Assembly (NCBI GenBank): GCA_004764695.1
Contig: SMSO01000036.1
Coordinates: 2,268,001 to 2,332,000 of the forward strand
DNA length: 64,000 bases
Direction: 5' to 3'
Origin: Schizochytrium sp. TIO01
Lineage: Eukaryota > Sar > Bigyra > Thraustochytrida > Thraustochytriidae
The notes beneath the pieces are model-generated. The model worked only from the letters and a program-made list of their open reading frames with translations, was not told the DNA's origin and ran no database searches. Below, in pieces: positions 23,286 to 34,888 of this stretch. A program made the translations under genes and the position numbers. Positions within the stretch are counted from its first letter, which is position 1, and every line of letters starts with the position of its first letter.

Positions 23286-25412
23286 CTAGTAGTAAGTTAC
23301 AGCAAACTCGTACCCTTGAAGATTCTTGCTTTTGTCCGAGTGGAAATACACTATCATCTCTTGAACAAGCGGATCTAGTACAGATACCTTTTTGATCTTG
23401 CCCGCATACGTGGCCCGAAGTACTGTCCCTATCTCGTCACTACGGAGAGAATCGAAAAAACTACTCGTTGCCGCACCGGTATCTTCTGCATCAACATCCC
23501 AAACCTCCAAAATGTCATGCTTCGCCTGAGTTGCGCCTCCAAGCATCTTGAACATTACTTTCTTGTTGCTTGGCGCACGGATCAGCCAACAGAGATCTGC
23601 ATTGTTATCATATTTCTTTGCAGAATTTGTAGCTAGCGTAACCCACTCACCTGTTGAGTCCAGCTTCACCACCACATTTTCATCATCATGCGTACACTTA
23701 GTGGCCCACGATACCGAAGAAATTTCAGGACATTGACTAGGCTTTGTCAGACATTGACGACCTGCTTTGTCGAGAATTGTACCAGTTGGACAGCGGCAGT
23801 ATGCTTGGCGAAAGTCGTCCTTTTCTTGCTCAGTATATTTTAACTGCGGATTCGGTAAATCGATGCAGACCCGGTTTGCTGATTTAGCACACTTGGTGGA
23901 GATCTTGTCAGGCTGGGTACAGTATGGCTCACAAGCAGGATACCAGCATTGTGCTAGAATCATGTTGTTCTCACAAGATGGGTACTGATCGACGTTAGAC
24001 GGGATCGCAGGCGTTGTTGGAGCAGGCGTTGGCTTGGAGGGCTTAGATGTAGGGTGAGGGGTAGGCACTTTCGTGGGGAATCGAGTGGGACTTGGCGTTG
24101 GCTTTGGTGTTGGGTATTTTGTTGGCACATTTGTCGGCCAGCTCGTTGGTTTGGATGTAGGCTTTGATGTAGGATACTTCGTAGGGGAGCTTGTTGGCTG
24201 GACAGGTTTGTAATTGTTGCACGCATCTTGTTTCTCCCTTAAGTCAACACAGCGGCGGGTTGGGTTCTTCTCAGATGCTACCTTGACCTCAGTAGGATGT
24301 CCTACATGAAGTTCACAAGTTCCAAGGCAAGTATCACTCGCGATCGAACAGTAGAACTCGTAGCTTGAGCAATAGGAGTCAGCGAGACAGGCCTGCAAAC
24401 AATCATATTCTGTAATTGACTCTTTTTGCGAATACTGGCCATCGTAGAGAAGGTCGTCATCACTATCATAAGCAGAAGTAGAAGCCATGGGGTTATTAAA
24501 GAGGCAATAGCCCTTGGGAGCCATGAGGTGAAGGCAGGTTTGAGAGGCAGTACGCTGAGGCACCTCGTACATACAAAATGGGAATTGTTGGAATCCAATT
24601 TTTTTGTCGTCATGAAGTGAATTCTTTGCAACGACCGTGATTTTCCCAGAGTCAGTCAGAAGTAGAGGATAGTTCACAAAGCAATGGCGTTTTTGAAAGC
24701 GTCGTTTTCTCCAACCATTCTGATACTTATATGCGGTAAACGAGTATGAGTATTCTCCATCGTCATATGTGTATCCATTGTAGTACGTACGAAGTTCTCC
24801 TTCATAGTCGTCGTCATAAGACGTATACTTAGGCTGAGCGAATTGTTTAGAGTAGAACTCGAGGTCATAGTGGGAGTCATATGTGGTATAAGCTGAAGAA
24901 TAATCCTCATTAACTTTGCACTTGGGGCCAAGATAAACATCATCAAAAATTTGAGTAAATGCTTTGGCAGTGAGTGTTCGATGGGACGTTGGCGCAATAA
25001 GCTTTTTAACAGGCCCCAAGGAATACTTGTGAGGTGCCCACCCAATGTAGGCATAACTGAGCTTCTCGCCTTTTAAAGCTCTTTGCAGTGCTCCAAGCTG
25101 GTCAGTGTTTTCGATGAGAGCAGCTTTCATCATAGAGTGACGATAGCGGCGCTCACAGAATGTGGTTGGGGTGTATAGGTCGGTGTACATACTCTCATAG
25201 CAATCGTTATACGTGCATCCCTTGCCGAATTCCTTGCTCAGATAAAACTGGCGTTTGAAGCTGATTTTGGTTCTTTCGGTGGCGCGTCCAACACAGTAAC
25301 CATTGTTGAAATAGTAGCCTGAAACGCATCGCGTGATGTCATCTCCCAGAACTAAAGTGAATATACACAGAAGGCACAAGAGAGTCGTAGACGTGGTCAT
25401 AGTAGGCGTCAT
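23286..25412 (-). CDS. Paralog B: secreted CTLD-like / PAN / TIL / CUB protein
   Basis: 708 residues from the ATG at 25412. The frame extends eight codons further only to a GTG (25436), which I reject because the sister copy A starts at the matching ATG. The domain order is as in A, with the loop between the two flanking cysteines 78 residues long, one fewer than A. Differences from A are few: a changed block after the GYCVG motif (ERTKIS instead of RKNKIS), AYDSDDD instead of AYYTDDD in the PAN-like domain, one Arg-to-Trp change in the Pro-Thr linker, and single changes in the TIL and CUB-like domains. A head-to-tail neighbour of A in a recent 3 kb tandem duplication, with the same overlapping uORF just before its start. 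Confidence 0.85.
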   Translation of the reverse strand: MTPTMTTSTTLLCLLCIFTLVLGDDITRCVSGYYFNNGYCVGRATERTKISFKRQFYLSKEFGKGCTYNDCYESMYTDLYTPTTFCERRYRHSMMKAALIENTDQLGALQRALKGEKLSYAYIGWAPHKYSLGPVKKLIAPTSHRTLTAKAFTQIFDDVYLGPKCKVNEDYSSAYTTYDSHYDLEFYSKQFAQPKYTSYDDDYEGELRTYYNGYTYDDGEYSYSFTAYKYQNGWRKRRFQKRHCFVNYPLLLTDSGKITVVAKNSLHDDKKIGFQQFPFCMYEVPQRTASQTCLHLMAPKGYCLFNNPMASTSAYDSDDDLLYDGQYSQKESITEYDCLQACLADSYCSSYEFYCSIASDTCLGTCELHVGHPTEVKVASEKNPTRRCVDLREKQDACNNYKPVQPTSSPTKYPTSKPTSKPTSWPTNVPTKYPTPKPTPSPTRFPTKVPTPHPTSKPSKPTPAPTTPAIPSNVDQYPSCENNMILAQCWYPACEPYCTQPDKISTKCAKSANRVCIDLPNPQLKYTEQEKDDFRQAYCRCPTGTILDKAGRQCLTKPSQCPEISSVSWATKCTHDDENVVVKLDSTGEWVTLATNSAKKYDNNADLCWLIRAPSNKKVMFKMLGGATQAKHDILEVWDVDAEDTGAATSSFFDSLRSDEIGTVLRATYAGKIKKVSVLDPLVQEMIVYFHSDKSKNLQGYEFAVTYY

Positions 25413-25423
25413 CCTACTTGCAT

Positions 25424-27298
25424 CAGAATATCCCACAACCAGAAGATTGGGGTTTGCTTTGCTAGGGGCTCCCTCTTTAAGACTTTACCCATGTTACTTA
25501 TGTTCTATGGCTAAATCTATATAGTCGATTAGGCATCAACGAGCTTACATGCACGACACACATTGGCAGGCCATGCATTCGAGTGCTCTCACATGTAGAA
25601 ACTCACTACAATTATCTCTAGTAGATTTCAGTCTTGGCTGGCTGAGAAATGTTACGTTTCTTCCTGTTCATTTTTCATATGATCATATTCGTGCGTAGGC
25701 CTACTATGCATGTTCTAATCAAAGTAAAAGATCGATAGGAATATTTTCTGAATGCTCGGGCTGGATCCGCCGTGGGAAGTGCATTATTTGTCAAATTCTG
25801 GTACTACGGATACTGCCAACGATGTTTGACTTTTATATCCTAAGGACCATATGTTATCTTCATATGGAAAACACTTGTATTTCTGAAAGCAGTCAGTCTG
25901 GGTTGCAGTTTAAAATTCGAACGAGGTAGATGAAAACATGTGTCAAGATTAGACATGCTGAACGAACTCACCAGCAACCGCAATGAGCTCATTAAGAACG
26001 AAGAATCATTTAGGGCAGGATACAGGAACTAATCAATTTCCAAACATGAACGTCATTAATCGGTACTTCCAATTATATTTCCGAGAACCATTAAGATTTG
26101 GGAGCGTAACATCAAGTGCATACCGTGAGCATTAGAATGTTCATTGGCCTATGTATCTTTCTATCTTTCTTCATTGAAGCTCGGATTGATTATCCGCAAA
26201 CATAGGTATGAAAGCAGCCATAGGATTCAATAGCTTCGCCATTTGCCCTGCAGTAGACAGAAAGCTAGAAATCTGGGTGTTTTTAGAAACAATTGTAGAA
26301 AAAAAAGGAAACTGCTCAAAACAAAGTTCTTAAGCATACATCAGAGTTGCATTTTAGCAATGCTCAGCTGCGGCTATATTTCACTTTAAATTCTCACCCT
26401 TTTTTCTTTAATTTGATGGCCATTACGCACAACAAAAGAGTATATATACTGCCTGCTTTCAAACTTTTTTTTCATAGATGTGTCGTACTTCAACTACCGT
26501 GGAAGAAAATTACTGTTCATTTTAAAATTTTAAAAAAGAAAATGAAAAGAAAAGAAAAGAAGATAATATTAAATTGAAAGTCTTGAGAATCCTTATTTTT
26601 GTTTCTTTGTTGATCATCCCCGTACTACTTAAAACTCGGGAAAGGTTCTAAACAGGGGAAACCTCAAAAGCCTTGGTAGGACTTAATTGACCATTGAGAA
26701 CCAGGGAAGAGCGATCTTGACTAAAAGAATATAAAAACTATAGTCATCAAAAGATAATTTTCCTTTATGAACACATTTTTCATCACACCGAACTTTTGTA
26801 AATGGCAAATTGTTTGTTGAATTCCCGTACATGTAAAGAATACCAAGCATGTTTTAGGAATAAATTACGAATCAGAGCGTGTTCAGATTTTGGTGTTAAA
26901 GCGCCATGCATGCAGAGAGTCGCTCATTCACAATGCTTGAATTAGCATAACCCGCAAAGTGATTCTATATAATACTAGTGTTGAGCTTGGTAGTTTGATG
27001 GATTGATGGATTGATAGATTGAGGAAAATATTTGGTTTTAGGGCAGTTGTATCTACCCACTCGCTGAGAACTACCTATAGTTCAGGAATGGCTTCACTTA
27101 TTAAGAAACTGAAAATGCTTGAATTTAACTAAAATGGATATAGCGCAGCAGAGAGGAGGAGAACAGGACAAGCGTCCTTCACTGCTTACCTCAAGTGGAT
27201 ATCTGAAGAGTATGCTATATTTGGAAAATAAAATAAATGTTACAATAAAACAAAAACATCATGTTTTTTATTATTTTAAAAAATCGCATAAACTTTTC
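25424..27298. other. 5' flank of B and spacer to C
   Basis: To about 26130 this copies the 5' flank of A. The rest is AT-rich and unique, with short A- and T-rich runs and a GGATTGAT repeat near 26998-27022. No gene supported. Confidence 0.5.
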
Positions 27299-29359
27299 TT
27301 AGGTGTACATGACCTTCAAATCAAATCCTGACTTGGCCTTTTTGGAGTCTGTGCGGAAGTAAAGAATCACCTGCTGGGAATATGCAGTGAGCGTGCTCTT
27401 CTTAACTTTGCCTGAGTACTCCTCAACCAGCATAGTGTCAACCTCACCTGCCTGAAGTGAGGCGATATCAGCTAGAGAAGGTGACAGCACCTCATACACT
27501 TCTAGAATATCGACGTTCTTCTGAGTCTCGCCATTTACATACAGGGTAACAACACCATCCTCCGGGGCTTGGATGATCCAGCACTGGTCCATATTCGCGG
27601 CATATGTTTTGCTGTCTGGGTTTGTACCAAGCTCTACCCATTCTCCCTGAGTGTTGAGCTCCACAATCTGGTTTGCATCCGTATCATTGCATTTGTTGGA
27701 CCAAGAGTAAGATGCCAACTTTGGACAGCTGCTTGCTTTGGATACACATGTCCAACTTGCTTCATCAAGGATGTAGTTCTTGTCGCAGCGACAGTATGTC
27801 TTCAAGAACTCGGACTCCTCTTCGTACGTGTAGGTATCTTGAGGATCTGGGAGCGTGATGCACACTCGATTTGCTTTCTTAAAGCAAGAAGTGGAGACTA
27901 CCGAGTCGCTACACTTGGGCTCGCAATCCTCATAGTAGCACTGTGCTAAAATCATCGCATTTGGACACGCAGGATATTCGTCAACGTTGGATGGGATGGT
28001 ACTCAGCGTTGGTGCTGGGGTCGGCTTTGTCGGCCTTGATGTAGGCAAGGGAGTTGGGTTCTTAGTAGGCCTTTCTGTAGGGAAATTCGTTGGTCTTTGG
28101 GTGGGCTCTGGCGTAGGATAATTTGTTGGTTTAAGGGTCGGTGCCATGGTTGGGGATTTGGTAGGCTTGGTGGGTTCCATTGTCGGTGCTAGAGTCGGCT
28201 TAGAAGTTGACGGTGTTGTTGAATCCTCGATCGGACTAGGCGTGGGACTTTCCGTTGGGCTCTCTGAAGTTTCAGCAAGAACGTGATTGTTGCAGTTAGA
28301 GGAGACACGCAAATCAATACAGTACCTTACTGCATAAGTTTTATTAGTCTTTGTTTTCACAGGGTGGTCAGCGAACAGGCGACATAGTCCTGAAGACGTA
28401 GAATCTCCGAAGAAGTTATATGAGAAACAGTAACTACTAGCTTTACATTTGCTCAGACAGGAATCTTCACTAATTCCAGTATAATCCAAATAATCACCTT
28501 CGTAGGTTGTATCGGTAGCGTCTGCTGGATTTTCAAACAAGCATGAACCATAGCCAAGAAGATGGGAGCAAGTTTCTGTAGAAGTACTACGAGGGCTGAC
28601 GGGATACATGCATACAGGAGTTCTCTCTGCAGCATATTCTGACTCGGAGTATGCATTGTCAAGCGCGACGACAGAAATGGCACCACTTGACTTCATCATA
28701 ATTGGATAGTTGTAGAAGCAAGCGCGTAGCTCAGAACCATAAGGCTCATCATCATATGAGGAGGACTTATAGCTGCTGTAGGAGTCTGAGGTTGAAGAGG
28801 TGTACGTGAGAAAGTCGCTAGAGTATCCGTCAGAGACGTAAGAGCCTGACCATGGAGCATAGCCCGTACCATAATCACTCTTTTTACAGCTGCTTCCCCA
28901 ATAGATAGTTACACCAAGGTTATTAGCCAGCTTGGAGGAGAGAAGGACTTTGTCGCTTGTAGGGTCGACGACCTGCTTCACGGGACCAATTTGGTATTTT
29001 CTAGAAGGTTGCCAACCCGTATAAACATCAACACCAGCGGCCACAACGGCCTTCTTCATAGCCTTTACTTGCGCATTGTTACGAAGCACAGCTGGGATGA
29101 TGGCGCGACTGTCGGGGTACTTTCTGGAGCAATATGTTGTGCTCTTATTCTTGGAATCGTAGAATTGGCTTTTGTAGCTAATTTTCTTGTCCAAATCAGC
29201 GAATCCTACACAATATCCTCCATTACTGCTGGTCGACGCAAAGTAGTAGTTCTCCATACAATATGAAGAAGTAGAGCTTCCATGGCTTAGGGTCACCATT
29301 TGGCAGGTTGCCACAATCGCGAGCAGGGCTGCCGCAGAGGCAGGCATTTCCACCTTCAT
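27299..29359 (-). CDS. Paralog C: secreted CTLD-like / PAN / TIL / CUB protein
   Basis: 686 residues from the ATG at 29359, signal peptide about 1-28 (ending LSHG). N-terminal domain about 34-250: C34, C50, YC77, YTGW113-116, C158, C214, PVC250. Its variable loop is the shortest in the family, 55 residues, rich in Ser/Tyr/Asp. PAN-like domain about 264-356 (CLSKCKASSYCFSYNF), Pro-Thr linker about 367-452 with Met/Glu-containing units, TIL-like domain 465-546, CUB-like domain about 555-686. The N-terminal half is clearly divergent from D, but the TIL-like domain and the first part of the CUB-like domain are nearly identical to D, which indicates recent exchange between the two genes. It is more distant from A/B and E-H. 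Confidence 0.85.
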   Translation of the reverse strand: MKVEMPASAAALLAIVATCQMVTLSHGSSTSSYCMENYYFASTSSNGGYCVGFADLDKKISYKSQFYDSKNKSTTYCSRKYPDSRAIIPAVLRNNAQVKAMKKAVVAAGVDVYTGWQPSRKYQIGPVKQVVDPTSDKVLLSSKLANNLGVTIYWGSSCKKSDYGTGYAPWSGSYVSDGYSSDFLTYTSSTSDSYSSYKSSSYDDEPYGSELRACFYNYPIMMKSSGAISVVALDNAYSESEYAAERTPVCMYPVSPRSTSTETCSHLLGYGSCLFENPADATDTTYEGDYLDYTGISEDSCLSKCKASSYCFSYNFFGDSTSSGLCRLFADHPVKTKTNKTYAVRYCIDLRVSSNCNNHVLAETSESPTESPTPSPIEDSTTPSTSKPTLAPTMEPTKPTKSPTMAPTLKPTNYPTPEPTQRPTNFPTERPTKNPTPLPTSRPTKPTPAPTLSTIPSNVDEYPACPNAMILAQCYYEDCEPKCSDSVVSTSCFKKANRVCITLPDPQDTYTYEEESEFLKTYCRCDKNYILDEASWTCVSKASSCPKLASYSWSNKCNDTDANQIVELNTQGEWVELGTNPDSKTYAANMDQCWIIQAPEDGVVTLYVNGETQKNVDILEVYEVLSPSLADIASLQAGEVDTMLVEEYSGKVKKSTLTAYSQQVILYFRTDSKKAKSGFDLKVMYT

Positions 29360-32300
29360 TTCTGCAGCAAGCCTATGATTAAGCTATCCGCGCAACACTG
29401 CTTTGGAGTTTCAGGTTTGCAATCTACTTCTGCTGCCTCTACTGATAGTTCAACAAGGCATGTGCTTGTGCTGTTCTCGCTAATTTAATGCAAAATTACA
29501 GGAGTGTATTAACCTTCGATAGATGGTACTATAACCAATAACAACTACATATTGGTAGGATTGGCGAGAAGGTGTGAGCACCTGTGGCAGCATTTTCTCT
29601 TCTTTCACAAGATCTTATCATTCTCATTATCGCCTACTTTGCCGACTCTTTTACATCCACGTACTACTGATCTTTTCAGTTCCTGGTAAGCTAATTTTCC
29701 TCTTGAACTTTTTCCCGTGCTCCTCAGTGAGTTGAAACTATCCATTGTAAGCGGCCTATCACCTACCGCACGACTATCAGGGCTTGGGCATAAGGTACCT
29801 AACTTAGTGTAGGGTACAAATTATAGGCCGCGAGTATAGGTGCGTAAACTCGATCGTAGTCAATCAACTTGAACAAGCCTTCGCTGCCAAGGTGTGTTTT
29901 GCTGTTCTTTTTGTATAGCTTTATTTCTAGTAGTGGTTCCCGTCACTGCTTAAAAAAGAAGAAAATAGAAATTAGTTTTTAAGAAAGCAAAAGGAAATAA
30001 TAAGCAAATTTATAAAACTGAGACACTGAACAATATCAATCTTGTACACCGCCCAAACGGAAACCCGCAAACTCCAGCCAACTAAACTTTTCAAAGCCGC
30101 AAGTACCGCGCCCGTGGTCCCAAAGTAAAATCTTACCCTGGTGACTCGGCCAGATAGTCAAGCTATATCGCACGTGCCCGCCGAACGAGTTACTCACAAC
30201 CCCCAGATCCCCTGCACGTGATGACGAAAAGCGGAAACCAATGACTTAACCCTCAACCTCAGAAGAAGCCACAGCAGAAAAGAGCGAGAGAGGGTTTATA
30301 ATCAGCGTTACCCTAATTGATCATAGAGGACCTCCAGGATCCTTCATGAATAACTGACTCTGCTAAAAATTGTAATGTTTGCGAAGGCCTGGCTTTATAG
30401 GCAGTCTTACGGTCCCCATATGTGACTCTTATGGTCTTCGGGCCGCGCCGACACCAGTATTTCAGGATTAACGCATTCGCGTGGCGGAGATGCCCGGTGG
30501 GCCGGCTGCCATGACTGGAGTATCAGAGCGGAGCCCACGCACCGCGGACCTTATAACTCTTCGGAACACATCAGCTCGGAGCACAGGCTCGTGTTGCCAA
30601 TAGCATGATGCAGAGGAAGAGGAGACGGGTTGCGTGGGTGTAAATTCTTTTCAATTTTTGCAAAGAAAAAATACACAACCTGGCTCTAGCGTTACTAGAT
30701 ATGGTTAGGGGCATAATTCTAATATCAATTCAATGGAGGGTGCTGACCGACCTACCCTCCTATAGGCTACCCACCGCCAACACCATAAGCAACACCAGTA
30801 AGAAGAAACTATAACAACGTTGTTTCATGGAGAGCGCGAATAGAAAAGAAAAAACGCGCTCTCGTGGAATATAAAAAACGCGCTAGTTTACATTAGACCT
30901 TGCTCGTTGCTTTTGCAAAAGCTGTAAATCATAATAATTATCATCTGTAATAGAATGGGTAAACGAATGGTTTCGGCATTTGATGGCTGAATGTTTTGCT
31001 TTGACTTTAGTTTTATTCACGAGAATGGATATTGCTACCTTGGAATACAGCTTCTCACCAGTGAGTGGCTCACTAAGTTGTTGGAACTATCTTACCTGGT
31101 ACGCGGACACGAGAGCAGGAAATGGTCAAAGAAAAGTTTGTCCCTGTCTCGAATCTTTTGCGTACACTGCTGCACAAGATTTTCACCCTGAGGTCGAATG
31201 AGTTGGAAAGAGGGATTGGAACTCTGTGCACCAGACGACAGAATTTTCCGCGTACCCGGTTTAGCTGCGTACACACTGCAGCCTATCAATTAGCTGCTCA
31301 ATACCAATATGATATTGTTCGAAACCTCTTGCGTCTGTGTCAAGGGTTTCCCTATATTTTATTGCTACACTTTTGTTGATCAATTTTTTCATGAAGTTCC
31401 TTGCAACTGCCTTTGATTTAACTTTGTTGAATTGGTAGTCCTCAAGAACGTCAAATAAGATAGCTACAAGTATTGTGCCAGTTCAGAATTTTGAACTCGA
31501 CAAAAACTTCAAAAAGCTGACAAAAACGATTGAAGCCACAGTATGCATGCTGATCCAAATTCACAACATTGTACCTTCTATAAGAATTTCCTTTTGTAAA
31601 CTATGATGATCACTTTCCTCGGAGTCCAATAATCTTTCGCTTCGTGAGCTGCGATGTCCTCAAGTTTTCGGTCAGGAAATCGCGACGTAAAAATGGTTTC
31701 ATTCAAGCTTTATCCGGGTCATGGTACCTATGGTGTTCGACCTGGCAGATTGATTATATTCTATAAACGATTTAGCTTTGCACAAGCAACATAGTAGTAT
31801 ATATGCTGACAACGTCAAGCATGACGAGTCTTTCTGAGGTACGAGCTCATGCCTCAGCTGTTAAACAGGAGCTCTAAATAATAAGCTCACATCAAAATGA
31901 AGTTCGCGAGGACCTCTCGCACTCCATTTCCCCGACACTCATCCTGTATTCTCAAGAAGGTCAAGTTGTTCAAGGGAGCAAACATTTAGTTATACAGAAG
32001 AAGCCAAAACGTGAGGAGCCGAAAGCGAGAGACGCGGAGGCGAAATTGAAAATAGTGTGTACCTCTACGCTAGTAGTTAAATACTACTAGATAATACCAG
32101 GTCAAAGGAAGAAAGTGGGGAAAACACTCGAAGGATAACAGAGGGTTACCGGCTCGCAGTCATGAGTAACTATGAACGCAGAATTGCGGTTGAATGGATG
32201 AGTCTTTCAGAAGCGAGTCAATTCGAAAGACCGCCTCCAGTACATGTGTTGTAGCGGTCATTGATAATGCTCATGTATTGATATGGGGGGTGGATCCAGT

Positions 32301-32809
32301 ATGATTCTCATAGAAGTACAAGAAGACAGCGTCTGTACGCGGGAACATGTTGGATTTTTTGTCTCCAATTGTCGCCCAAGGAGGCTTTTTGAGTCAAGTT
32401 TTCCAAAAAGAAAGCCTGGCTGAGGAGTATTAAAAGAAATTTTTTGTTTTTTTGTTTTCAAGTTATACTTTACGGGGGAGAGGGGAACAGGTAGCTTTCA
32501 CATGTACCGGGACGTTAGATAGCATTTCTGTATAATCAATATTGACTTAGTTAGCCTAATAGCTCGGTACGCTGGCAAACTCTGCGTTGTAGCATGATAT
32601 TACCTTGATATGCTCAGGTGATTTGAATGTTTATCTGGACTCTTCTCTCTTTCTTTCTTAAAATTTGAAATAATACTAATTTTTAATTTAATTATTTTAA
32701 AAATAACAAAACAAAAAACTGAAAACAAAACTGGACAAGAGTCATGAAGAATGCATCAAACCAAACTTAATAGTTTGATTATTTGATGGATCTCGTACCG
32801 TCGTTTCTC
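29360..32809. other. 3.4 kb spacer between C and D, no gene recognised
   Basis: Contains the likely promoter of C, a moderately GC-rich patch at 30040-30620 and AT-rich flanks. Frames at 30980-31380 are short, overlap one another on both strands and match nothing known. An AT-rich tail at 32640-32790 lies just beyond the 3' end of D. Confidence 0.5.
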
Positions 32810-34888
32810 TTACGTGTACATGACCTTCAAATCGAATCCCGACTTGGCCATTTTGGGGTTTGTGCGGAAGTAAAGAATCATCTGCTCGGTCCCTCCATGG
32901 ACAGTCACACTTTTAACTTTGCCTGAGTAGACTTGTTTAAGCATAGTCCCAACATCACCTGCCTGAAGTGAGGAGATATCTGCAGGTTCAGGTGAAAGTA
33001 TATCATACACTTCTAGAACGTCAGCGTTCTTCTGAGTCTCGCCATTTACATACAGGGTAACAACACCATCCTCCGGGGCTTGGATGATCCAGCACTGGTC
33101 CATATTCGCGGCATATGTTTTGCTACCTGGGTTTGTACCAAGCTCTACCCATTCTCCCTGAGTGTTGAGCTCCACAATCTGGTTTGCATCCGTATCAGTG
33201 CATTTGTTGGACCAAGAGTAAGATGCCAACTTTGGACAGCTGCTTGATTTGGATACACATGTCCAACTTGCTTCATCAAGGATGTAGTTCTTGTCGCAGC
33301 GACAGTATGTCTTCAAGAACTCGGACTCCTCTTCGTACGTGTAGGTATCTTGAGGATCTGGGAGCGTGATGCACACTTGATTTGCTTTCTTAAAGCAAGA
33401 AGTGGAGACTACTGAGTCGCTACACTTGGGCTCGCAATCCTCATAGTAGCACTGTGCTAAAATCATCGCATTTGGACACGCAGGATATTCGTCAACGTTG
33501 GATGGGATGGTACTCAGCGTTGGTGCTGGGGTCGGCTTTGTCGGCCTTAATGTAGGCAAGGGAGTTGGGTTCTTAGTAGGCCATGGTGTAGGGTTACGTG
33601 TTGGAAATTTGGTAGGTTCGGTGGGCTTCATCGTCGGTGCAATTGTCGGGCGGGGCGTTGGAGCATTTGTAGGATTTGTCGGGCTGGCGGTGGGACTTTT
33701 TGTTGGTGTTTCTGTCGGGTTCGTTGGCTTAGCGGTAGGACTTATTGTTGGACTATTTGTGGGCGGGGCGACAAAGTGGTTGTTGCAGTTAGAGGACACA
33801 CGCAAATCAACACAGTATGCCACTGTGTAAGCGTCGGTGGCCTCAACCACAGAAGGGTGGTCAGGGAACAGACGGCATATTCCAGAAGACGTAGAATCTC
33901 CAAGGAAATTATACGAGAGACAATAGCTTGTAGCTCTGCATTTGCTTAGACAGCTCGTTTCACTAATTCCTGTGTATTCTTGGTAGTCGCCTTCATAGTA
34001 ATTGTAATCATATTCTTTTGGATCTTGATACAAACACACACCATTTGTAATAAGATGTGGGCAATTTTCTAAAGTGCTACGAGGAGTGATAGAATACATG
34101 CACAGAGGCGGTCTCTTTTTAGCATATAACTCCTCAGATTCGTGGTCATCAAGCTCAACAACAGAGATGGTACCATCAGACTTCATGATGATCGGGTAGT
34201 TGTAGTAGCAATCGCGCCATGAAGAATCATACGGGTCAACGTATTCCGGCAATGAACTATAAGTCGGGTGAGCTTTGTAACCACCATAGTAAGAGTACAC
34301 GCGAAAATCAGAAGAGTATTGCTGGTGTGTCTTATAATAATCATCCTTCCAAGGAGCATAGTTACCGCCATAGTAGTGATCTTTAGAACATTCCGTTCCC
34401 CAATAGATGTTGACGCCAAGAAGGTCATTCAGCTCTGAGGAAGTAAGAACAGTTGACTTTACTGGGTCCACAACCTGTGTTATAGGACCAATATTGTAAC
34501 GTCTAGAAGGCTGCCATCCGATAAAGACATCCTTACCGATTGCCGCAACAATCTTTCTCATAAGTTTTACTTGGGCTTTATTGCGAAGTACAGCTGGGAC
34601 AATGCGGCGACTAATGCCTTCATATAAGCCGTCACAATGAACCTTATTGTTCAAAGATGGTCTCCAACTTTTCCTATTATAGAATTGAAGTTTAAAGGTG
34701 ATTTCTTCCTTAAAAGAGTCGGTTAAACCTCCCATGCAATAGCCTCCATCCTCGGTAGTCGACGCAAAATAGTAGCCATCTAAGCAAAAGTCGTCAAGAG
34801 AAGGTTCTGCATGGCTCAGGGTTAACATCTGACACATTAACACAATCGCGGGCACAAAAGCTGCAGACATGGACTTATTCACCTTCAT
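32810..34888 (-). CDS. Paralog D: secreted CTLD-like / PAN / TIL / CUB protein
   Basis: 692 residues from the ATG at 34888, signal peptide about 1-27 (ending LSHA). N-terminal domain about 35-263: C35, C51, HC85, FIGW122-125, C167, C227, PLC263. The loop between C167 and C227 has 59 residues, with repeated Tyr-Tyr-Gly and Tyr-Ser-Ser. PAN-like domain about 275-368 ([16 protein letters not shown]), Pro-Thr linker about 373-457, TIL-like domain about 471-552, CUB-like domain about 561-692. The linker differs from that of C, with more Asn/Ala units, whereas the downstream TIL-like domain is almost the same DNA as in C. No membrane anchor; presumed secreted. Confidence 0.85.
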   Translation of the reverse strand: MKVNKSMSAAFVPAIVLMCQMLTLSHAEPSLDDFCLDGYYFASTTEDGGYCMGGLTDSFKEEITFKLQFYNRKSWRPSLNNKVHCDGLYEGISRRIVPAVLRNKAQVKLMRKIVAAIGKDVFIGWQPSRRYNIGPITQVVDPVKSTVLTSSELNDLLGVNIYWGTECSKDHYYGGNYAPWKDDYYKTHQQYSSDFRVYSYYGGYKAHPTYSSLPEYVDPYDSSWRDCYYNYPIIMKSDGTISVVELDDHESEELYAKKRPPLCMYSITPRSTLENCPHLITNGVCLYQDPKEYDYNYYEGDYQEYTGISETSCLSKCRATSYCLSYNFLGDSTSSGICRLFPDHPSVVEATDAYTVAYCVDLRVSSNCNNHFVAPPTNSPTISPTAKPTNPTETPTKSPTASPTNPTNAPTPRPTIAPTMKPTEPTKFPTRNPTPWPTKNPTPLPTLRPTKPTPAPTLSTIPSNVDEYPACPNAMILAQCYYEDCEPKCSDSVVSTSCFKKANQVCITLPDPQDTYTYEEESEFLKTYCRCDKNYILDEASWTCVSKSSSCPKLASYSWSNKCTDTDANQIVELNTQGEWVELGTNPGSKTYAANMDQCWIIQAPEDGVVTLYVNGETQKNADVLEVYDILSPEPADISSLQAGDVGTMLKQVYSGKVKSVTVHGGTEQMILYFRTNPKMAKSGFDLKVMYT

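Larger units (their letters stand above)
20137..26130. repeat. Tandem duplication of about 3.0 kb carrying paralogs A and B
   Basis: About 20137-23085 and 23165-26130 are near-identical head-to-tail copies. Each contains a complete gene, about 120 bases of its 3' flank and about 700 bases of its 5' flank. The copies differ by scattered substitutions, one in-frame 3-base indel in the variable loop, and small indels in the flank. Homology fades at GGGAGCGTAACATCAAGTG (23053 and 26101). Confidence 0.9.

Noticed and set aside
23286-25436. GTG starts for B (25436), E (39352), I (59040) and the coiled-coil gene (61506)
   Set aside because: In a eukaryote a downstream ATG is far more likely, and paralogs align at those ATGs.
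33498-33830. Val/Gly-rich frames antisense to the Pro-Thr linkers (also at 37758-38108, 43454-43804, 48299-48649, 53125-53475)
   Set aside because: They are the complement of the ACN/CCN linker codons of the real genes and are explained by them.
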